Source of the DNA: Adiantum capillus-veneris
Taxonomy: Eukaryota; Streptophyta; Polypodiopsida; Polypodiales; Pteridaceae
Direction: 5' to 3'
Assembly: GCA_014529385.2 (NCBI GenBank)
Contig: CM043960.1
Location: 78,834,832 to 78,898,831, forward strand
DNA length: 64,000 nucleotides
Shown: positions 51,593-63,461 of the stretch, one piece after another
Layout: the number at the start of each line of letters is the position of its first letter
Numbering within the stretch: the first letter of the stretch is position 1
Translations under genes and position numbers: made by a program
The notes under the pieces: generated by a model
Databases searched by the model: none
Told to the model about the DNA's origin: nothing
The model's input: the letters and a program-made list of their open reading frames with translations, nothing else

Positions 51593-53443
51593 TTGGAAGA
51601 GGTAGGTACTCAAGAGAACCAAAATGTGCAAGATGAAGGAATGTTAGAAGGTATGTTGTCTACAACACTTACAAAGGACGAAAGAGAGGAGTTCAAATGT
51701 GTGCTAGGAAAATTTCCGAGGCTTTTTGCTAAAGACTACACCGATGTGCGTGGAGTAGATGCTGTTCAACACAAAATTGAGTTGAAGCCAGAGGCCACAC
51801 CTAAGGCTCAGAAGCTACGAAGGCTAGGAGTCATCAAGGAGCAGGCTTTACTCAAGGAGGTAAGAAAGCTTCTAGCAGCAGGTTTCATTTATCCAGTGGA
51901 GAATTTAGAGTGGGTCTCTCCCGTTGTTGTCACTCTTAAGAAAAATGGCAAGTGGACGGCGTGTGTGGATTACCGTCCACTCAATGAGGCAACAAAAAGA
52001 GATCACTTTCCCCTCCCATTTCAAGATGAGATACTAAATGAGGTAGTTGGTCATGAGAAGTACACTGTGTGTGATGGCTACTCGGGTTACTTTCAAATAG
52101 GTATCGCATTGGAGGATCAGTTAAAAACAACCTTCATCACTCCTTGGGGTTGTTATGCTTTTAGAGTCATGCCATTTGGTCTGACAAATGCTCCTGCAAC
52201 ATTCCAACGTTTCATGAACATGGTGTTTCAAGCATTCTTTGGAAAGTCAATTAGGGTGTTCATTGATGATTTCTGCATTTATAGCTCAAAATCATTGCAT
52301 CTACAAAGGGTAGAAGAAGGTTTAAAGAAGCTCTATGACATGGGAGGTCAACTCAACCCCGACAAATGTCACATAGGTGAGGATGAAGTGATCTTGCTTG
52401 GTCACAAGGTTTCCTATAAAGGCATTGAGGTGGATCCTTCGAAGGCAAAGGCTCGTATTGAGCTCCCATCACCCAAGAATCTCAAAGAGGTCATCTCATT
52501 CATTCAAAAGGTGAAGTATATGTCACGCTTTATTCACTTAGCTTCGGAGTTGCTTCATCCTTTGCAAAAGTTGACACAACAAGTAGAATTTGCATGGTCT
52601 TATGAGCTTGAAGAGTACTTTTGTAACATTAAAGTCATCCTGTCAGAGCTACCAACACTCATGCCTCCTTGTTGGGAGTACACATTCTTTGTTAGCTCTA
52701 GTGTTGGGAAAGAAACAATTGGAGCTGTTTTGCTACAACAAGATCCCCATAGTACCCGGATGCGACCCATCTACTTTGCTAGTAGGGTCATGAATGCTTT
52801 GGAGAGAGGCTACACGGAGTTAGAACTCATGATGCTTTCTCTCATGTTTGCGGTGAGAAAGTTTAGATCCTACTTGCTACCAAAACCTTTTGTAATTCTC
52901 ACTGCAGAAAATTTGTTTCCTTGGGTGTCATCTCAAATGAATCTTAGCACTAGGATCTCAAAGTGGATTATGGAATTGCAAGAGTTCCAATACTCTTTCA
53001 AGGTAGAAGATAGTGTGTATGCACAATTGGCAGGTATCCTTACTTATAGGGTACATGAGAAGGAGATTAAGGTGCTTGAAATAAAGACCCTACCATTGCC
53101 ACCACCGAAAAATATTCCTAATGCTTTTACCTTGCTCTTTGATGGAGCTTTTCGACGAGTCACAGGAAAAGCAGGGGGAGGGCTAGTATTGCTCAACCCA
53201 AGTGGAGAGGTGGTCATGAAAGAGAAGGTCAATCTACCAGGTTCAACTAGCAACAATGAAGCAGAATACGACACACTACTTCATGGTTTAAAGTTATGCA
53301 TTGGCCAAGGTATACAATGTCTCATGGTAAAGGGAGATGCACTTCTCATTGTGAAGCAGATTTTAGGCATTTGGGCATGCAAGAATGAAAACCTAAGGAC
53401 AAAAGTTCATGCCATTCGTAGGTTGTTTAATCAATTTGAATAA
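51593..53443 (+). pseudogene. Gypsy RT, degenerate RNase H and second (archaeal-type) RNase H
   Basis: 616 codons after an upstream in-frame TAG (51572). RT blocks: SPVVVTLKKNGKWTACVDY, VCDGYSGYFQI, FRVMPFGLTNAPATFQRFM and the catalytic FIDDFCIYS (near 52262, both Asp kept). The first RNase H (52680-52950) keeps the fold words (GAVLLQQ, RPIYFASR, YTELELMMLSL) but has serine where the first catalytic Asp is expected (FVSSSVGKE) and lacks the usual TDH word. A second RNase H follows with FDGAF, NNEAEYD, KGDALLIV and, past the TAA at 53441, NEDADLLA, giving the four acidic residues. This pair is typical of Tat elements. Confidence 0.93.
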
Positions 53444-54022
53444 GTGCAACTATATCATATCCCTAGGAAACAAAATGAAGATGCAGATTTACTTGCACAA
53501 AAAGCAGTTGCATGTGTTGAGAAAGAATTGCAGGTCATCATGGTGGCAACAACTATCAAGCAACCGAGATACCAGGGAATGGAGTCATTGGCTCTCATTG
53601 TGAGCTACATTTTAGAGGGCGAGTTTCCAGAGGGCTTCACAAAGACTCAAAAGCGGAGGCTCATTAAGAAGGCGAGTTCATATTTGTTTTTGGAAGGTGC
53701 CCTTTACCAAAGGGGAAAAGATCAAGTTTGTAGGAGAATACCAATAACCAAGGAGATTCCAGCCATTCTTGAAGGTTTGCATGAGGAAGTGTGTGGTGGT
53801 CATTTTGCACAGGAACTCACTGCAAAAAAGATTTTGCTTGCCGGATATGTTTGGCCAAGCTTGCACATTGATGTTCAACATTGGTGTAAAAGCTGTCACA
53901 ACTGTCAGATTAATGGAAACAAGCGTCTGTTACATGGTCCACGTCAGTTAGTCCTTGCAAATGGTCCATTTGAAAAATGGGGCATTGATGCTATGGGTCC
54001 ATTGCCAAGAACTAAAAATTGA
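53444..54022 (+). pseudogene. Gypsy integrase, N-terminal part
   Basis: Continues in the RT frame after the TAA. End of the second RNase H (HIPRKQNEDADLLAQKA), then the integrase HHCC zinc domain (HEEVCGGHFAQELTAKKI ... WCKSCHNCQ, 53780-53910) and FEKWGIDAMGP with the first core strand. TGA at 54020 interrupts in frame just before VAIDYMTRW. Confidence 0.9.
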
Positions 54023-54034
54023 AAATCATATATC

Positions 54035-55003
54035 TTGGTGGCCATAGACTACATGACGAGATGGATAGAAGCACAAAGTGTGGCAAAGGTAAATGAGATT
54101 ACAGTGAGCAAACTTGTCTACACTCACATTTGTTGTAGATTTGGCACACCTTTGGATATTGTTTCTGATAATGGTCCAGGGTTTAGAAAGGGCTTGCTCA
54201 CAGAGGTCTGTGAAGAACTTCACATTCTACATCGTCATAGTACACCCTACTATCCCCAATCCAATGGTCTGGTAGAAAAAGCTAATGGTGTCATTGCAGG
54301 CATCATTAGAAAGATGGTGAGAAACAAGACAAAGTTGTGGGATGACTTCTTGGATGGTGCCTTGTGGGCGTATCGAACCACATATAGGGAAGCCACGGAG
54401 TTTACACCATTTCACTTGGTCTATGGTCAAGAGGCTTTACAACCAATTGAGCTCAACATCCCAACAATACGACTTCATCGCAAAGCAGCACAAGATGATC
54501 AAGAAGCATGGATGGATCGACTTCTTACCTTAGCTGAGCTTGAGTGGAAAAGAGAAGCAGCATACGAGTGCTACAAGAGGAAAGCTACGCAGGCGAAGGA
54601 GAAGCTTGAAAGGAAACTAAAGGACAAAGGCATCAATGAAGGAGATCTTGTGCTAAGGTATGACAATCGACTCGACAATTGTTTTGATGCCAAATTTGAA
54701 ACTAGATGGCAAGGGCCATACATAGTTAAGAAGGCTTTCAATTCAAGTTACTATCAACTTATGGACTTGAATGGGAAAGAGCACTCCAGGAAGGTAAACG
54801 GGTATCGCTTGAATCCTTATTTGAGTCGCCTTCTACCAAAGGATCTACCAAAGATCTGTCAAAAGGCAGCTATCTCATGTAGGTATTGTTCCATGAAGCA
54901 TGAGTGTAACTCAAACCAAAATTCTGAGGGGCCAAACAATGAAGACCTCCTCAAGGACTCTGAAGCACTCTCTTTGGAAAAGATGCTCTATGATGGTACA
55001 TGA
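54035..55003 (+). pseudogene. Gypsy integrase, core and C-terminal part
   Basis: Same frame. Core with AIDYMTRWIEA, SDNGPGF (near 54168) and NGLVEKANG (near 54265), supplying Asp and Glu of the triad (first Asp at GIDAMGP, 53987), then LWAYRTTYREATEFTPFHLVYGQEA and the C-terminal GPYIVKKAF ... NGYRLNPYLSRLLP domain. Stop at 55001-55003, 12 bases before the polypurine tract. No chromodomain, as expected for Tat. Confidence 0.93.
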
Positions 55004-55015
55004 ATATACCATCAT

Positions 55016-55031
55016 CCCGGGGGAGGGCTAA
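55016..55031 (+). other. Gypsy polypurine tract
   Basis: CGGGGGAGGGCTAA directly before the 3' LTR. Confidence 0.85.
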
Positions 55032-57416
55032 TGATAGCCGTTTTTTGGCTCTCCGTAATTTCCATAGTGAGTTACCTCACCCTATCAAATCACTCAAACA
55101 TTGTGGCTATCCCTACCATTTCACTGTACATAGGCGTGTGTGAGTTAGGGGACTTTCCCCATATCTTCTTAAAAACCCTCAATTAGCTAGTCACTGGGCT
55201 AGTTGAGCCAAAAAAATAGAAAATATATAAGTATATTATGGTCCATTTGTGTGTAAATATTTCATTGTATAAAGGGCCTAAATAAAAGTATTTTTCATAA
55301 TTATTTTGGTATTTATTTAAATATTTCTACCTATGGTGTGTTATTTGTGCTATGTACACTGATTCACCATTATCATATTTTTTCTTACCATTTTGCATAC
55401 TCTTTATTCCATAAAAATAATTTCATGCAAGCTTCTCTTATTTTTGGTGTAACTCCATCCCAACAAAAATCCAAAAAAGCTAGTTCTATTTATGTGTATA
55501 TTTTTTCACTATTGTGATTTTTCTCCTTCCTACATCTATTCTCTATTACTCTCATAAATTAGAACACCAAAAATATGTATTTTTTTGTGGTAGACTTATA
55601 ATGAGAGAGATTTATTTTGACCCCTTTATATTTTTTCCACCTATATTATTTATATTTGACATGTACATAGTTTTTTTAGACCCCTCAATATTTGTTTTCC
55701 TTAGTTGTACTACTCATTTATATCATGATCTCAACAATATCTTCAATTATAGACCTACCAAATAAGGTCAAGGGTATGTGGAATGCATGCATGCACCATG
55801 GGGGGCTCACTCTTGGAGGTATTCAAAAGAATCATCCAAAGAAGGACCTCACAAGGACTTTGTGCAGTGGAAAAAACAGTCGATTTTGCTGAATTTTTAA
55901 AGATCACATGCTCCCCGAGTTTGAAAAGGTGATACAAACAAACGTTGTAGCTCGTGAGCTGAACTTCACCTCAAAATTTTTCATATTTTTTTGAGCTACG
56001 AGTTGTGAGCTATGATTTTATTGGTGGACCCCAGTTTGCCCATCCTATGCAGCCACACTCCCTCTCCCACTTTATCATTTTCCTCTTTCACACACACCTC
56101 TCCACTCATCATCCCCACCTCTCTCACCACTCCTCTCTGCACCCTGCTCACCTTCTTCTAAACCTTGATGAATAAGAGAAACCATGCTGAACTCATGTTT
56201 CCTACACACACTTCCATTCCAAAATTGACCACCTAGTCTCATTTTTCCTCATCCATATTACCCATATCTATCAAAAAACCATAAAATTCAGCCTCTTCTC
56301 TTGAAAGACAGCATCATGGTGATTGATTACTCATATTCAATTAACTTGGATCCCAAAGGAAGGTCAAGAGTGAAAAAAACGTACCGTCAAAGCTAGTGGA
56401 CCGTCAACAAGCGTCAAAATTGACCCTACTCAAGACACTTGGAGCATCAACATTGTAAGAAATCCATGTTTCTTACCTATTAAGAGTTTTTTCTTCCTTA
56501 TTTTTATCCTGCTTGGATACTCCCTTTGTAAATATCCAATTCCATTTGTAAATCAATAAAATAACTAACTCTACTAATTTACTAACACTAACCTACTATG
56601 AAAAGTCCTATCACCTCCACTTCTCTCCTCTCTCTCTTCTCCATCTATCCACACCAACTTCTTGATAATTCCAAGCAAAAGAAATTAGATAAGTGCTAAA
56701 AATCTAACCCAACCATGGTTAGAGGAGTAACCCTAGCCCTCAAAATTGCTATAAAAGGAAGGTGTAGCTAGCACAAAAAGGGGAGATCCATAAGCAAGAG
56801 CACTATGCTATAGCTTGAGAAGCCAAGCTCAACCTCTCTAGAAGGAGCTCTTGAGTGGAAGCTCATTGTCGTATGCTTGTGCATGTGTTGTAATAGGGGT
56901 GATTAGCACGGGAACTCTATGCCATTGTAAGAGAGAGAGCGATCATTCAATTGAGAGTGGAAAATCTATCATTCCTCCTACTAGTGTAAGCCCAACATTT
57001 GTTGAGTCAAGCAGGGTTGATTTGGACTAATCTTGGATACTTTGTCTCTCTTCCAACGTGAAGTAATGGACAACAATGATGTGTAAGTGTCTTGGTGATA
57101 TTTTTAGTTCTTGATAGCTTGTGTCTGGGTGTTGTCATCAATTTAGCCATAAATCCCACATATTGTAAGAGGGCGACAGGGTGGAGAGGACTCCCCTGGC
57201 CTTAAGACAGTGATTGGGGTGGCTTTTCTTGTGATGTGTCGTGGTGAAATTTACTCAAGCTATGTTGAACAAATACTAATCTCACTTTGATCGGTCATGA
57301 AAGATTTGTAAGAAGGTATTAATGCAGCAAGCACCCCCTCCCTCTTCTCTCTCTTTGCTACATATATAATTGTGTTTTCTTGATCATTGACGATACATTT
57401 CAAAGCAGCCCGAGCA

Positions 57417-57480
<64 letters not shown>

Positions 57481-57653
57481 ACGCATCCTAGTTCGCATCC
57501 AAAACTAGGTGGTGCCCCAAATTTGTGTAGGGTCAGGTTGCGGGTTCGTGTGTGTGTTGTTGTTTTTTCCAACCCCTACCCAATTGAGCAGCACGGGATC
57601 CTAGAAGGGTACTTAGAGGCCACTCTTCTTATTGCCCGCCCCGGACCGCCTCA
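55032..57653 (+). repeat. Gypsy 3' LTR
   Basis: 2622 bp. TATA box at 56750-56756, (CT)n 57419-57478, ends CGCCTCA, followed by the TCAT target copy. Confidence 0.93.
56750..56756 (+). promoter_or_regulatory. TATA box, gypsy 3' LTR
   Basis: Same CTATAAAAGG context as in the 5' LTR. Confidence 0.65.
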
Positions 57654-58221
57654 TCATCATCCTTCGTAATGCTACAACTAGAGAAAGAAAACAAAAAATA
57701 GTGGCAAATCACTTGCACATTTTCAAAAAGGCATTGTAAATTATAGATACGTCAACTATGGGTTTAATGTATTATTCTTTCACAAGTTTGCATTCACATT
57801 GTAAACTCATTTGTTGGACAACTGAAGACTGTGATATGTTACTGTGATATGTTAATGAACTTATGGAGAGAGAACATAAATAAATCAACAAGTCAAATTG
57901 CAAAGTTTTCTCTTAAAAAGAAAGCACTTTGTCAAAATACACACTGTTCAATTACATCAAGTCTCTGAAAAAAATAATAAAGGCACTAAATGGCATGCCT
58001 ATCTATCCATGCAAAACATGTGGACGCTTGCTTTTTCGCTCACAAGTGACACAAATGTTCAATCCAATATGCTCAAATAATGAAAAGAAAATCGCAAGAG
58101 AGACTATTGTAAATACAATTGTCATGCATGTAACTGCAAAATAGACCATTCTAAGGTGTCGTTTGAGAGCTTGCTCATGTTAGGCTTTAATGAGTCTTTA
58201 GCGCCAATCACACAACTTAAC
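57654..58221 (+). pseudogene. T block copy 3 (inverted), second part
   Basis: Resumes T exactly where the gypsy element interrupted it. Fragments 57690-57890 (LAHFQKG-like start, frameshifted) and 57898-58144 with the second Cys motif (CKTCGRLLFRSQVTQMF ... CSNNEK). It joins the inverted R sequence at 58222 at the same junction word as copies 1 and 2. Confidence 0.5.
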
Positions 58222-58545
58222 TGTTATGAAATTGATATTTTACTATTGTAGCTGACAGGTGAAAAAGGCTTGACCAATCTAAGCCTATGCAAACGGATAT
58301 GTATATTATGTACATTTTATTATTCAAGCACTCTTTATGAGCTTTGGCCATTTATGACTGCTCGCCAATTTGTACTCACTTTGACCATTCAAGAAATCTA
58401 CAAATCAAATACGTGCAAGAGTGAAATGGTCACTCTTGCACATGGAGAGATTGCACCCAGTGTTTGCGTTATTCTTTTCTTCTCTCCTCTCTTCTTTCTC
58501 CTCGTGCCGACGTATCACTCTTCTCTATGAGGTGTGTCTACACGT
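58222..58545 (-). repeat. R repeat, inverted and truncated
   Basis: Reverse complement of the start of an R unit plus the end of the previous unit (GTGCCGACGTATCACTC). It ends CACGT at 58541-58545, next to the likely start of LTR W. Confidence 0.85.
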
Positions 58546-60514
58546 TGTTGCAACCAAAGTGTGTCGACTCTAGAAGGTGGCATGGACAAATGTGTATAGG
58601 CAAGCAGAAGCATGGCAAAGGGCTGGAGCATCTAGGAAATTCATGGGATGATAGGTAGCAGCGGAAGTGAATGGATGATGCGGCTTATAGGCCAGGGAAG
58701 GCTCCATAAGGGGCAAATTGGAGTAGCAGGTGAAGGAGATGCAAAGTGCAGCCTTTGGGTACATAAATGAAGAGCTTGAAGTGCTAAAGGAACAGGTCCG
58801 ACGGCTCATGAAACCAAGCTACGGAGCCCAAGTTATTGAAGGTTGAAGCTTTGGTGGGTTGCAAATTTTTGCCGGACAGGGCAGCGGGAGACAAATGGTT
58901 CTAATGGAACTTAAGGTATAGATACGTAGAGCTCAATTCATGGAGCCTACCCGTATTTTCCGATATCGGATCGGAGCTCTGGTTTGCAAGATATGGTTAG
59001 TTGAAGTTTTTTCGGGGGCCGCGTCTGAGCCCACTTGGCCGCATTGGAGGATGTGCTATCTGGCGTCTTTTGAGTACCGACAAAGTTCTAGAGTAGGGTG
59101 TGCATCATACGGAGCTAACAGGAAGTAATGGCATGCCAAACGGAGTCCGGAGCAAGAAGTTATGGCAGTCGGAAGTTTGGGTGTCTTTGTCCAAAGCAGG
59201 TTGCAGATGATTTTTCCATTTTTAAAGGCCTTGATTCGAGGGCTAGGAGAGTCATGAAGTGAGGAAAATTTGGAGGAGAGTGGAGTCGATTCAATGGGGT
59301 TTTTTCCGGGTTCGACAGCTCTACAAATGGGCCATCAGGGGCCAGTTGGCAAGTAGTAAAAGGGGGGGAGGACAAATGGTTATTTTTTATAAAAAGAGGG
59401 TAGTTTTGCTTATTTTTGAAGCCTTGAGGCTTAAGGCATATGGGGCTGCCACGTGGCGCATCCATTAATCCCACATGCGCAAGGGGATGGTCCGGAGGCG
59501 GAGTATATGACCCAAAGTGTGGACACTCTATGGTACACAAGAAGGAGTGAGCTCCTTGGCCATGGTGAGCACTGGCTCTACGCAGCGGGGGCGAGTTTGT
59601 GGCGGTTTTGAGCGGCGGTTCCGGCGCGGTGGTGAGGTCGATGATGATGTGGCAGGAACTATGGGACGGTGCCCGCGCCCGTTGAAGGCCAAGTTTTTTG
59701 AGAGGAAGGATGTACCCCCCCCCCATAGAGACATCGCTATTGCCTTGGTAGGGGAGGGGTCCCGTTGGCAAGAGGTGCTGACAAGGGAAGAAGAGCAAGC
59801 CAAGGCCCAAGAGGAGGAAGTCCGGCCGGCCAAAGGGAAAGGGACCAAAGCCTAATGTGTAGCATGCAAAGATTTCCAAAATAAACTAGGCCCAGTGTTG
59901 GCAATGCATAAAAATTCTAAAAGAAGCTCCAAATGAAGTGCATGACATGAGAGATCACTCCTTTTTTCTTTTTTGGGACTCCTAGGCACATCCCTATAAA
60001 AGGAGGTTTTTGTTCATTTTTGAGGGTCTTTTTGGACCAGGGTCTTTGGCCAATGGGAGCTTTTTTTCTTGAGGTGTTTGCCAAGGCCTTTGAGCCATTG
60101 TTTTTGGTTGCCGAGGTTCATTCCTGCAGTGTGTTGGTTGTACATGATATTGCCTATGCTAGAAGACTATTCCCTATTGTTTCTGTGCGTCATTCCCCCT
60201 TCTCTTCTCTGCTTATGTGCGTGTGTTTTCGGGTGTGTGTAGGCGTGTGTACCCCCCGAGGTTTGTCGTGCAAAGAGAGATAGAGAGAGGTTGTATGAGT
60301 GTGGAAGGCTGTGAATTGAGCGAAGTGGAGTGATTGAGTCTGTCTGGTGCATTGCAAGGCGTATGTGCGTATGGTTGTGTGAAAGCGGTGGTTTGTTTGC
60401 GCGTAGTGTTTAGTTTTGAAGGTGAACTCTAGTGGATTGGGGCGCTGTGTATACCTTGGGCTATAGTGAGGCATTGCGTTGTGTGCTGGGTGTGTCCCCT
60501 ATTCCCCCTCTCCA
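58546..60514 (+). repeat. Probable 5' LTR of partial element W
   Basis: Bounded by TGTTGCAACC at 58546 (right after R sequence) and TCCA at 60514, five bases before a TGG-type primer binding site. A TATA box (TATAAAA, 59995-60001) lies ~500 bases before its end. No second copy is in the window, so the left edge is inferred from the end of R homology. Weak coding-like frames (59160-59879 minus, 59517-59855 plus) have no signature. Confidence 0.6.
59995..60001 (+). promoter_or_regulatory. TATA box in LTR W
   Basis: CCCTATAAAAGGAGG, the same context type as the gypsy LTR TATA box. Confidence 0.55.
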
Positions 60515-60519
60515 TCTTC

Positions 60520-60537
60520 TGGTGCCCCCACTGAGGA
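60520..60537 (+). other. Primer binding site of element W
   Basis: TGGTGCCCCCACTGAGGA, differing from the Tat gypsy PBS at one position. Confidence 0.75.
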
Positions 60538-60628
60538 GCTGTCTGATGCTCCAATTTGAGGTTGGAAGTGGTGTTTTTCTGCCACAACAAAGCGGTTGGC
60601 TGATGGTCGAGGTGTTTGATGGTCGAGT

Positions 60629-60997
60629 TTGAAGCTGACAGAGATGGTGGAGCCAGGATTTGGCCCCATATTTACGGGCGTCGAAGATCCCGAAGATTGG
60701 TTAGCAGATTTCGAGCTATGGTTGTTGTCGATGCGTATGTCGATGGATTCAAAAAGGGTACAGACGGTGCCATTGTTGATGCGAGGACGAGCCAAGCTGT
60801 GGTTTGATGGCTTAGAGAGCAGTGATCGAGAATCATGGCAAAGGTTGCAGAGTCAGTTTCTAGAGCAGTTTCGAGAGGTGATTACGGCAGAAAAAGCCAG
60901 TGCAAGGCTGAAAGCGGTACACCAGGATGTAAGTAAAGATTTCGCTATTTTCATTGAGCAGTTTGTGTTAAGTATGGAGCCTGATTTACCCTTGTAA
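60629..60997 (+). pseudogene. Gypsy gag fragment of element W
   Basis: 122 codons. The pattern PIFTGVEDPEDWLADFELWL, RGRAKLWFDGLESSDRESWQRLQSQFLEQFRE and a helical tail is that of the gypsy capsid (retrotrans_gag). It begins ~90 bases after the primer binding site, the normal place for gag. The frame stops at 60995 and homology ends there. No zinc knuckle, protease or pol follows, so the element is truncated. Confidence 0.82.
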
Positions 60998-61715
60998 TTT
61001 TCTGTGGTAAAAGCGCACATTTGTAAGGCCCCCATTATGAGGAGAAGCCATCGTGCGTGAAGGAAAATCACTCACCGGAAACCAAAATTTTCACGGACAA
61101 GAATCAGGGGCAACTTTAAAGGCCTCGGGGGTGGAGGTGCCCGAGACTTTTTTTCACTGGAATATTCTTTTTCGCCGGAATATTATGGCCGGACGGCGGC
61201 CAGAAAGTGGTCGGAAAACAACCGGTCGGTTGGCCGGTGGTTGGAAGTCAATGGCCGGTGGCTGGTCGCCGAATTCAAAAGCGGACTTGTCTTCTCAAGG
61301 GCGGCCACACATGGGCGGATTGGAGGGTCCGATTTGGACTTATTCGCACAAGGGCGGCTACACATGGCTGTCTCTCATAAGAGAGGGCAGCCCTTTTGGC
61401 CTATAAAAGGAGGCCATTTCTACACACATTTCAGAGTGTGAAGTTGATGCAACAAGGTGAGTGTGAGGTGGTGAGAGTGAAGCAAGGTGGGAGCTCCATT
61501 AAGGGTATAATCCCTTTGTAAACTACTTCTTGTTTTGAAGTACTAAAGCCATTGAGTGGTTGCTTTCCCGTGGACGTAGCCCACATTGGGTGAACCACGT
61601 ATATCGTGTGTACTCTCTCTCTCTCTCTACTCTATAATCTCGTGTATATAAATCTGTCTCTCTCCATTAAGTAATCTACTCAATTATCTATTTAGCTACG
61701 TCTTATTTCCTAACA
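60998..61715 (+). repeat. LTR-like segment with promoter, origin unresolved
   Basis: Contains CCTATAAAAGG at 61401-61411, a CCACATTGGGTGAACCACGTATATCGTG block, a CT-rich run and an end TTTCCTAACA at 61715. These features and their order are typical of the 3' half of plant copia LTRs. It is wedged between the W gag fragment and the minus-strand X element. I found neither a second copy nor a target-site duplication. Confidence 0.45.
61401..61411 (+). promoter_or_regulatory. TATA box in LTR-like segment
   Basis: CCTATAAAAGG followed ~35 bases later by ACACATTTCAGAG, a plausible start region. Confidence 0.5.
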
Positions 61716-62391
61716 TGAACACCTGTCCATCATTTATCTGCAGGTGCTTCAAGTAGACTAAGGCCATCTGGTGATCTCTCCAACTTGCCCAAGGCAATCT
61801 TGAAAAATCAAGCAAGCCAATACTATTAAGCCATGCAGTATTTGGTTCAGTGTGCTCTAAATCATACCGTAAGTCGAGAAAAGTGTAATAAAAAAATAGT
61901 TCCTCCCTTACAGGTTGTACCATGCGGGTAGGAGTAACCGTTTCCTGCTAATCATTGGCACTCGGGTCTGGCACCATTGGACCTTGATAGCGAGTCTTCC
62001 TTGCAGATCACATTAGTGTAGGTGTAACTTTGTCCTCTTCTCTTGTATCCGGACCAGCAATCACAGACGAATTATGGAGTATCAACATGTTCACCCCCTT
62101 CGTAAAACGCAAAGGCTTGTTGTACACAAGGTGGTGATTACGCGTTACGCCTTCGCATGCAATCACTATCCCAAATTTATCATTGATAGGATGTCCCCCT
62201 TGATTCTCGAGGATTTGTCCAAAAAATGGTTTGAGTCGGAATCCATTAATTGGCTTCTCAATTATTTTACCTTCTTGATTAGACAGTATGAAAGTATGTG
62301 GTCCCACTGGCATGACTATTTGAAATGGCCCCACATACCTGAGTTTGAGTTTACCTGGCCTCAATCCCAATTTGCTGTTATAGACCAACAC
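61716..62391 (-). pseudogene. X gypsy integrase C-terminus and downstream region
   Basis: The minus frame 62391-62008 opens with VYNSKLGLRPGKLKLRYVGPFQIV and INGFRLKPFFG, the C-terminal beta domain of a gypsy integrase. It continues the integrase at 62361-63461 after a single-base frame change near 62400. Farther down, 61923-61696 encodes a short protein-like stretch with no assigned domain. The element is cut at 61716 by the LTR-like segment. Confidence 0.82.
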
Positions 62392-63461
62392 CCAACACCT
62401 GGAGAAAAAATTTTGAACTTGATATTTGTGCTAATCCAAGCTTGTCTTCTTTGTTGAATAATCTTTGCAATATACTGGCTATGTATTCTGTCCTCTTCCA
62501 ACCTCAGTAAAGCCTCCTTCCTGCTACTGATTGACTCTTCAGGGGATAATTTTTCTTGAAGTACAACCTTGAGGCTTGGCACTATAAATTCCATGGGCAC
62601 CATTGCTTCTAACCCATACACCAGCTTAAATGGTGTCATGCTAGTACTCACTTTATATGTTGTCCTGAAAGCCCATAGTGCTGAGTCCAATTTCTCATCC
62701 CAGTCTGTCCTATTTTGATTGACCAGCTTCTTGATAATCCTGACCAAAATCTTAGTTGGTACTTTCTGCTTGTCCATTGGCTTGGGGATAGTACACTGTT
62801 GATTCTTATGCAATATCATATGCAATTCAGTCACTTTATTGATAAACTTGTTGATAAAATGTCTACCCTGATTAGAAACTAGATCAATGGGACAACCATA
62901 CTTGGTCATAATGTTTTTGTATAAAAATTTGGCTACACTTTTTGCTTTATTATCTCTTAAAGCCACTGCTTCTACCCACTTTGTACAATAGTCAATTGCA
63001 ACCTTGCACGTGGTTTGATTGGACCAACAAAACCCAATCCCCACTTTTGGAATGGTTTCAAAGGCAAAATAGGTTGCAATGGCATTTCTATCCACATTCA
63101 GTGGCTTGCCATCTCTTTGGCACAACAAATAGTTCTTACTAAAATCCTGAGAATCTTTAATTATTGTTGGCCACCAAAGTCCTATTTGGAATATTTTTCT
63201 TGCAGTTACTGCTCCTGAAAAATGTCCTCCTGCATTACTTGCATGAGCCTCTGCTAGTACTGCTTTCTGCTCAAACTGAGGGACACATCTCCTTATCACC
63301 TGATGAATTCCTCTCTTATATAAGAGTCCTGCAATAACTGTAAATGGTTTACTCCTCAATGCCATTCTCTTCCTGTGATCTTTGGTCATTGTTTCAGGTA
63401 ACACGCCTTCTGTAAAAAACTGAAACATGTTATCATACCAATCCCTTGATTGGTTAGTCAC
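62361..63461 (-). pseudogene. X gypsy integrase (decayed)
   Basis: 366 codons. N-terminal zinc domain HASNAGGHFSGAVTARKI with one cysteine of the HHCC set lost (SKNYLLCQ), core with VAIDYCTKWVEA and KYGCPIDLVSNQGRHF, where the second catalytic Asp reads Asn. The glutamate block is present only in another frame (PQANGQAES near 62790), so two compensating frameshifts surround it. Then LWAFRTTYKVSTSMTPFKLVYGLEA. It cannot be active. Orientation is minus and the element enters from beyond the right edge. Confidence 0.9.

Noticed and set aside
59160-59879. 239-codon minus-strand frame in LTR W
   Set aside because: Proline-rich translation of a G/C-skewed LTR region with no domain. An overlapping plus frame is equally open, which points to composition.
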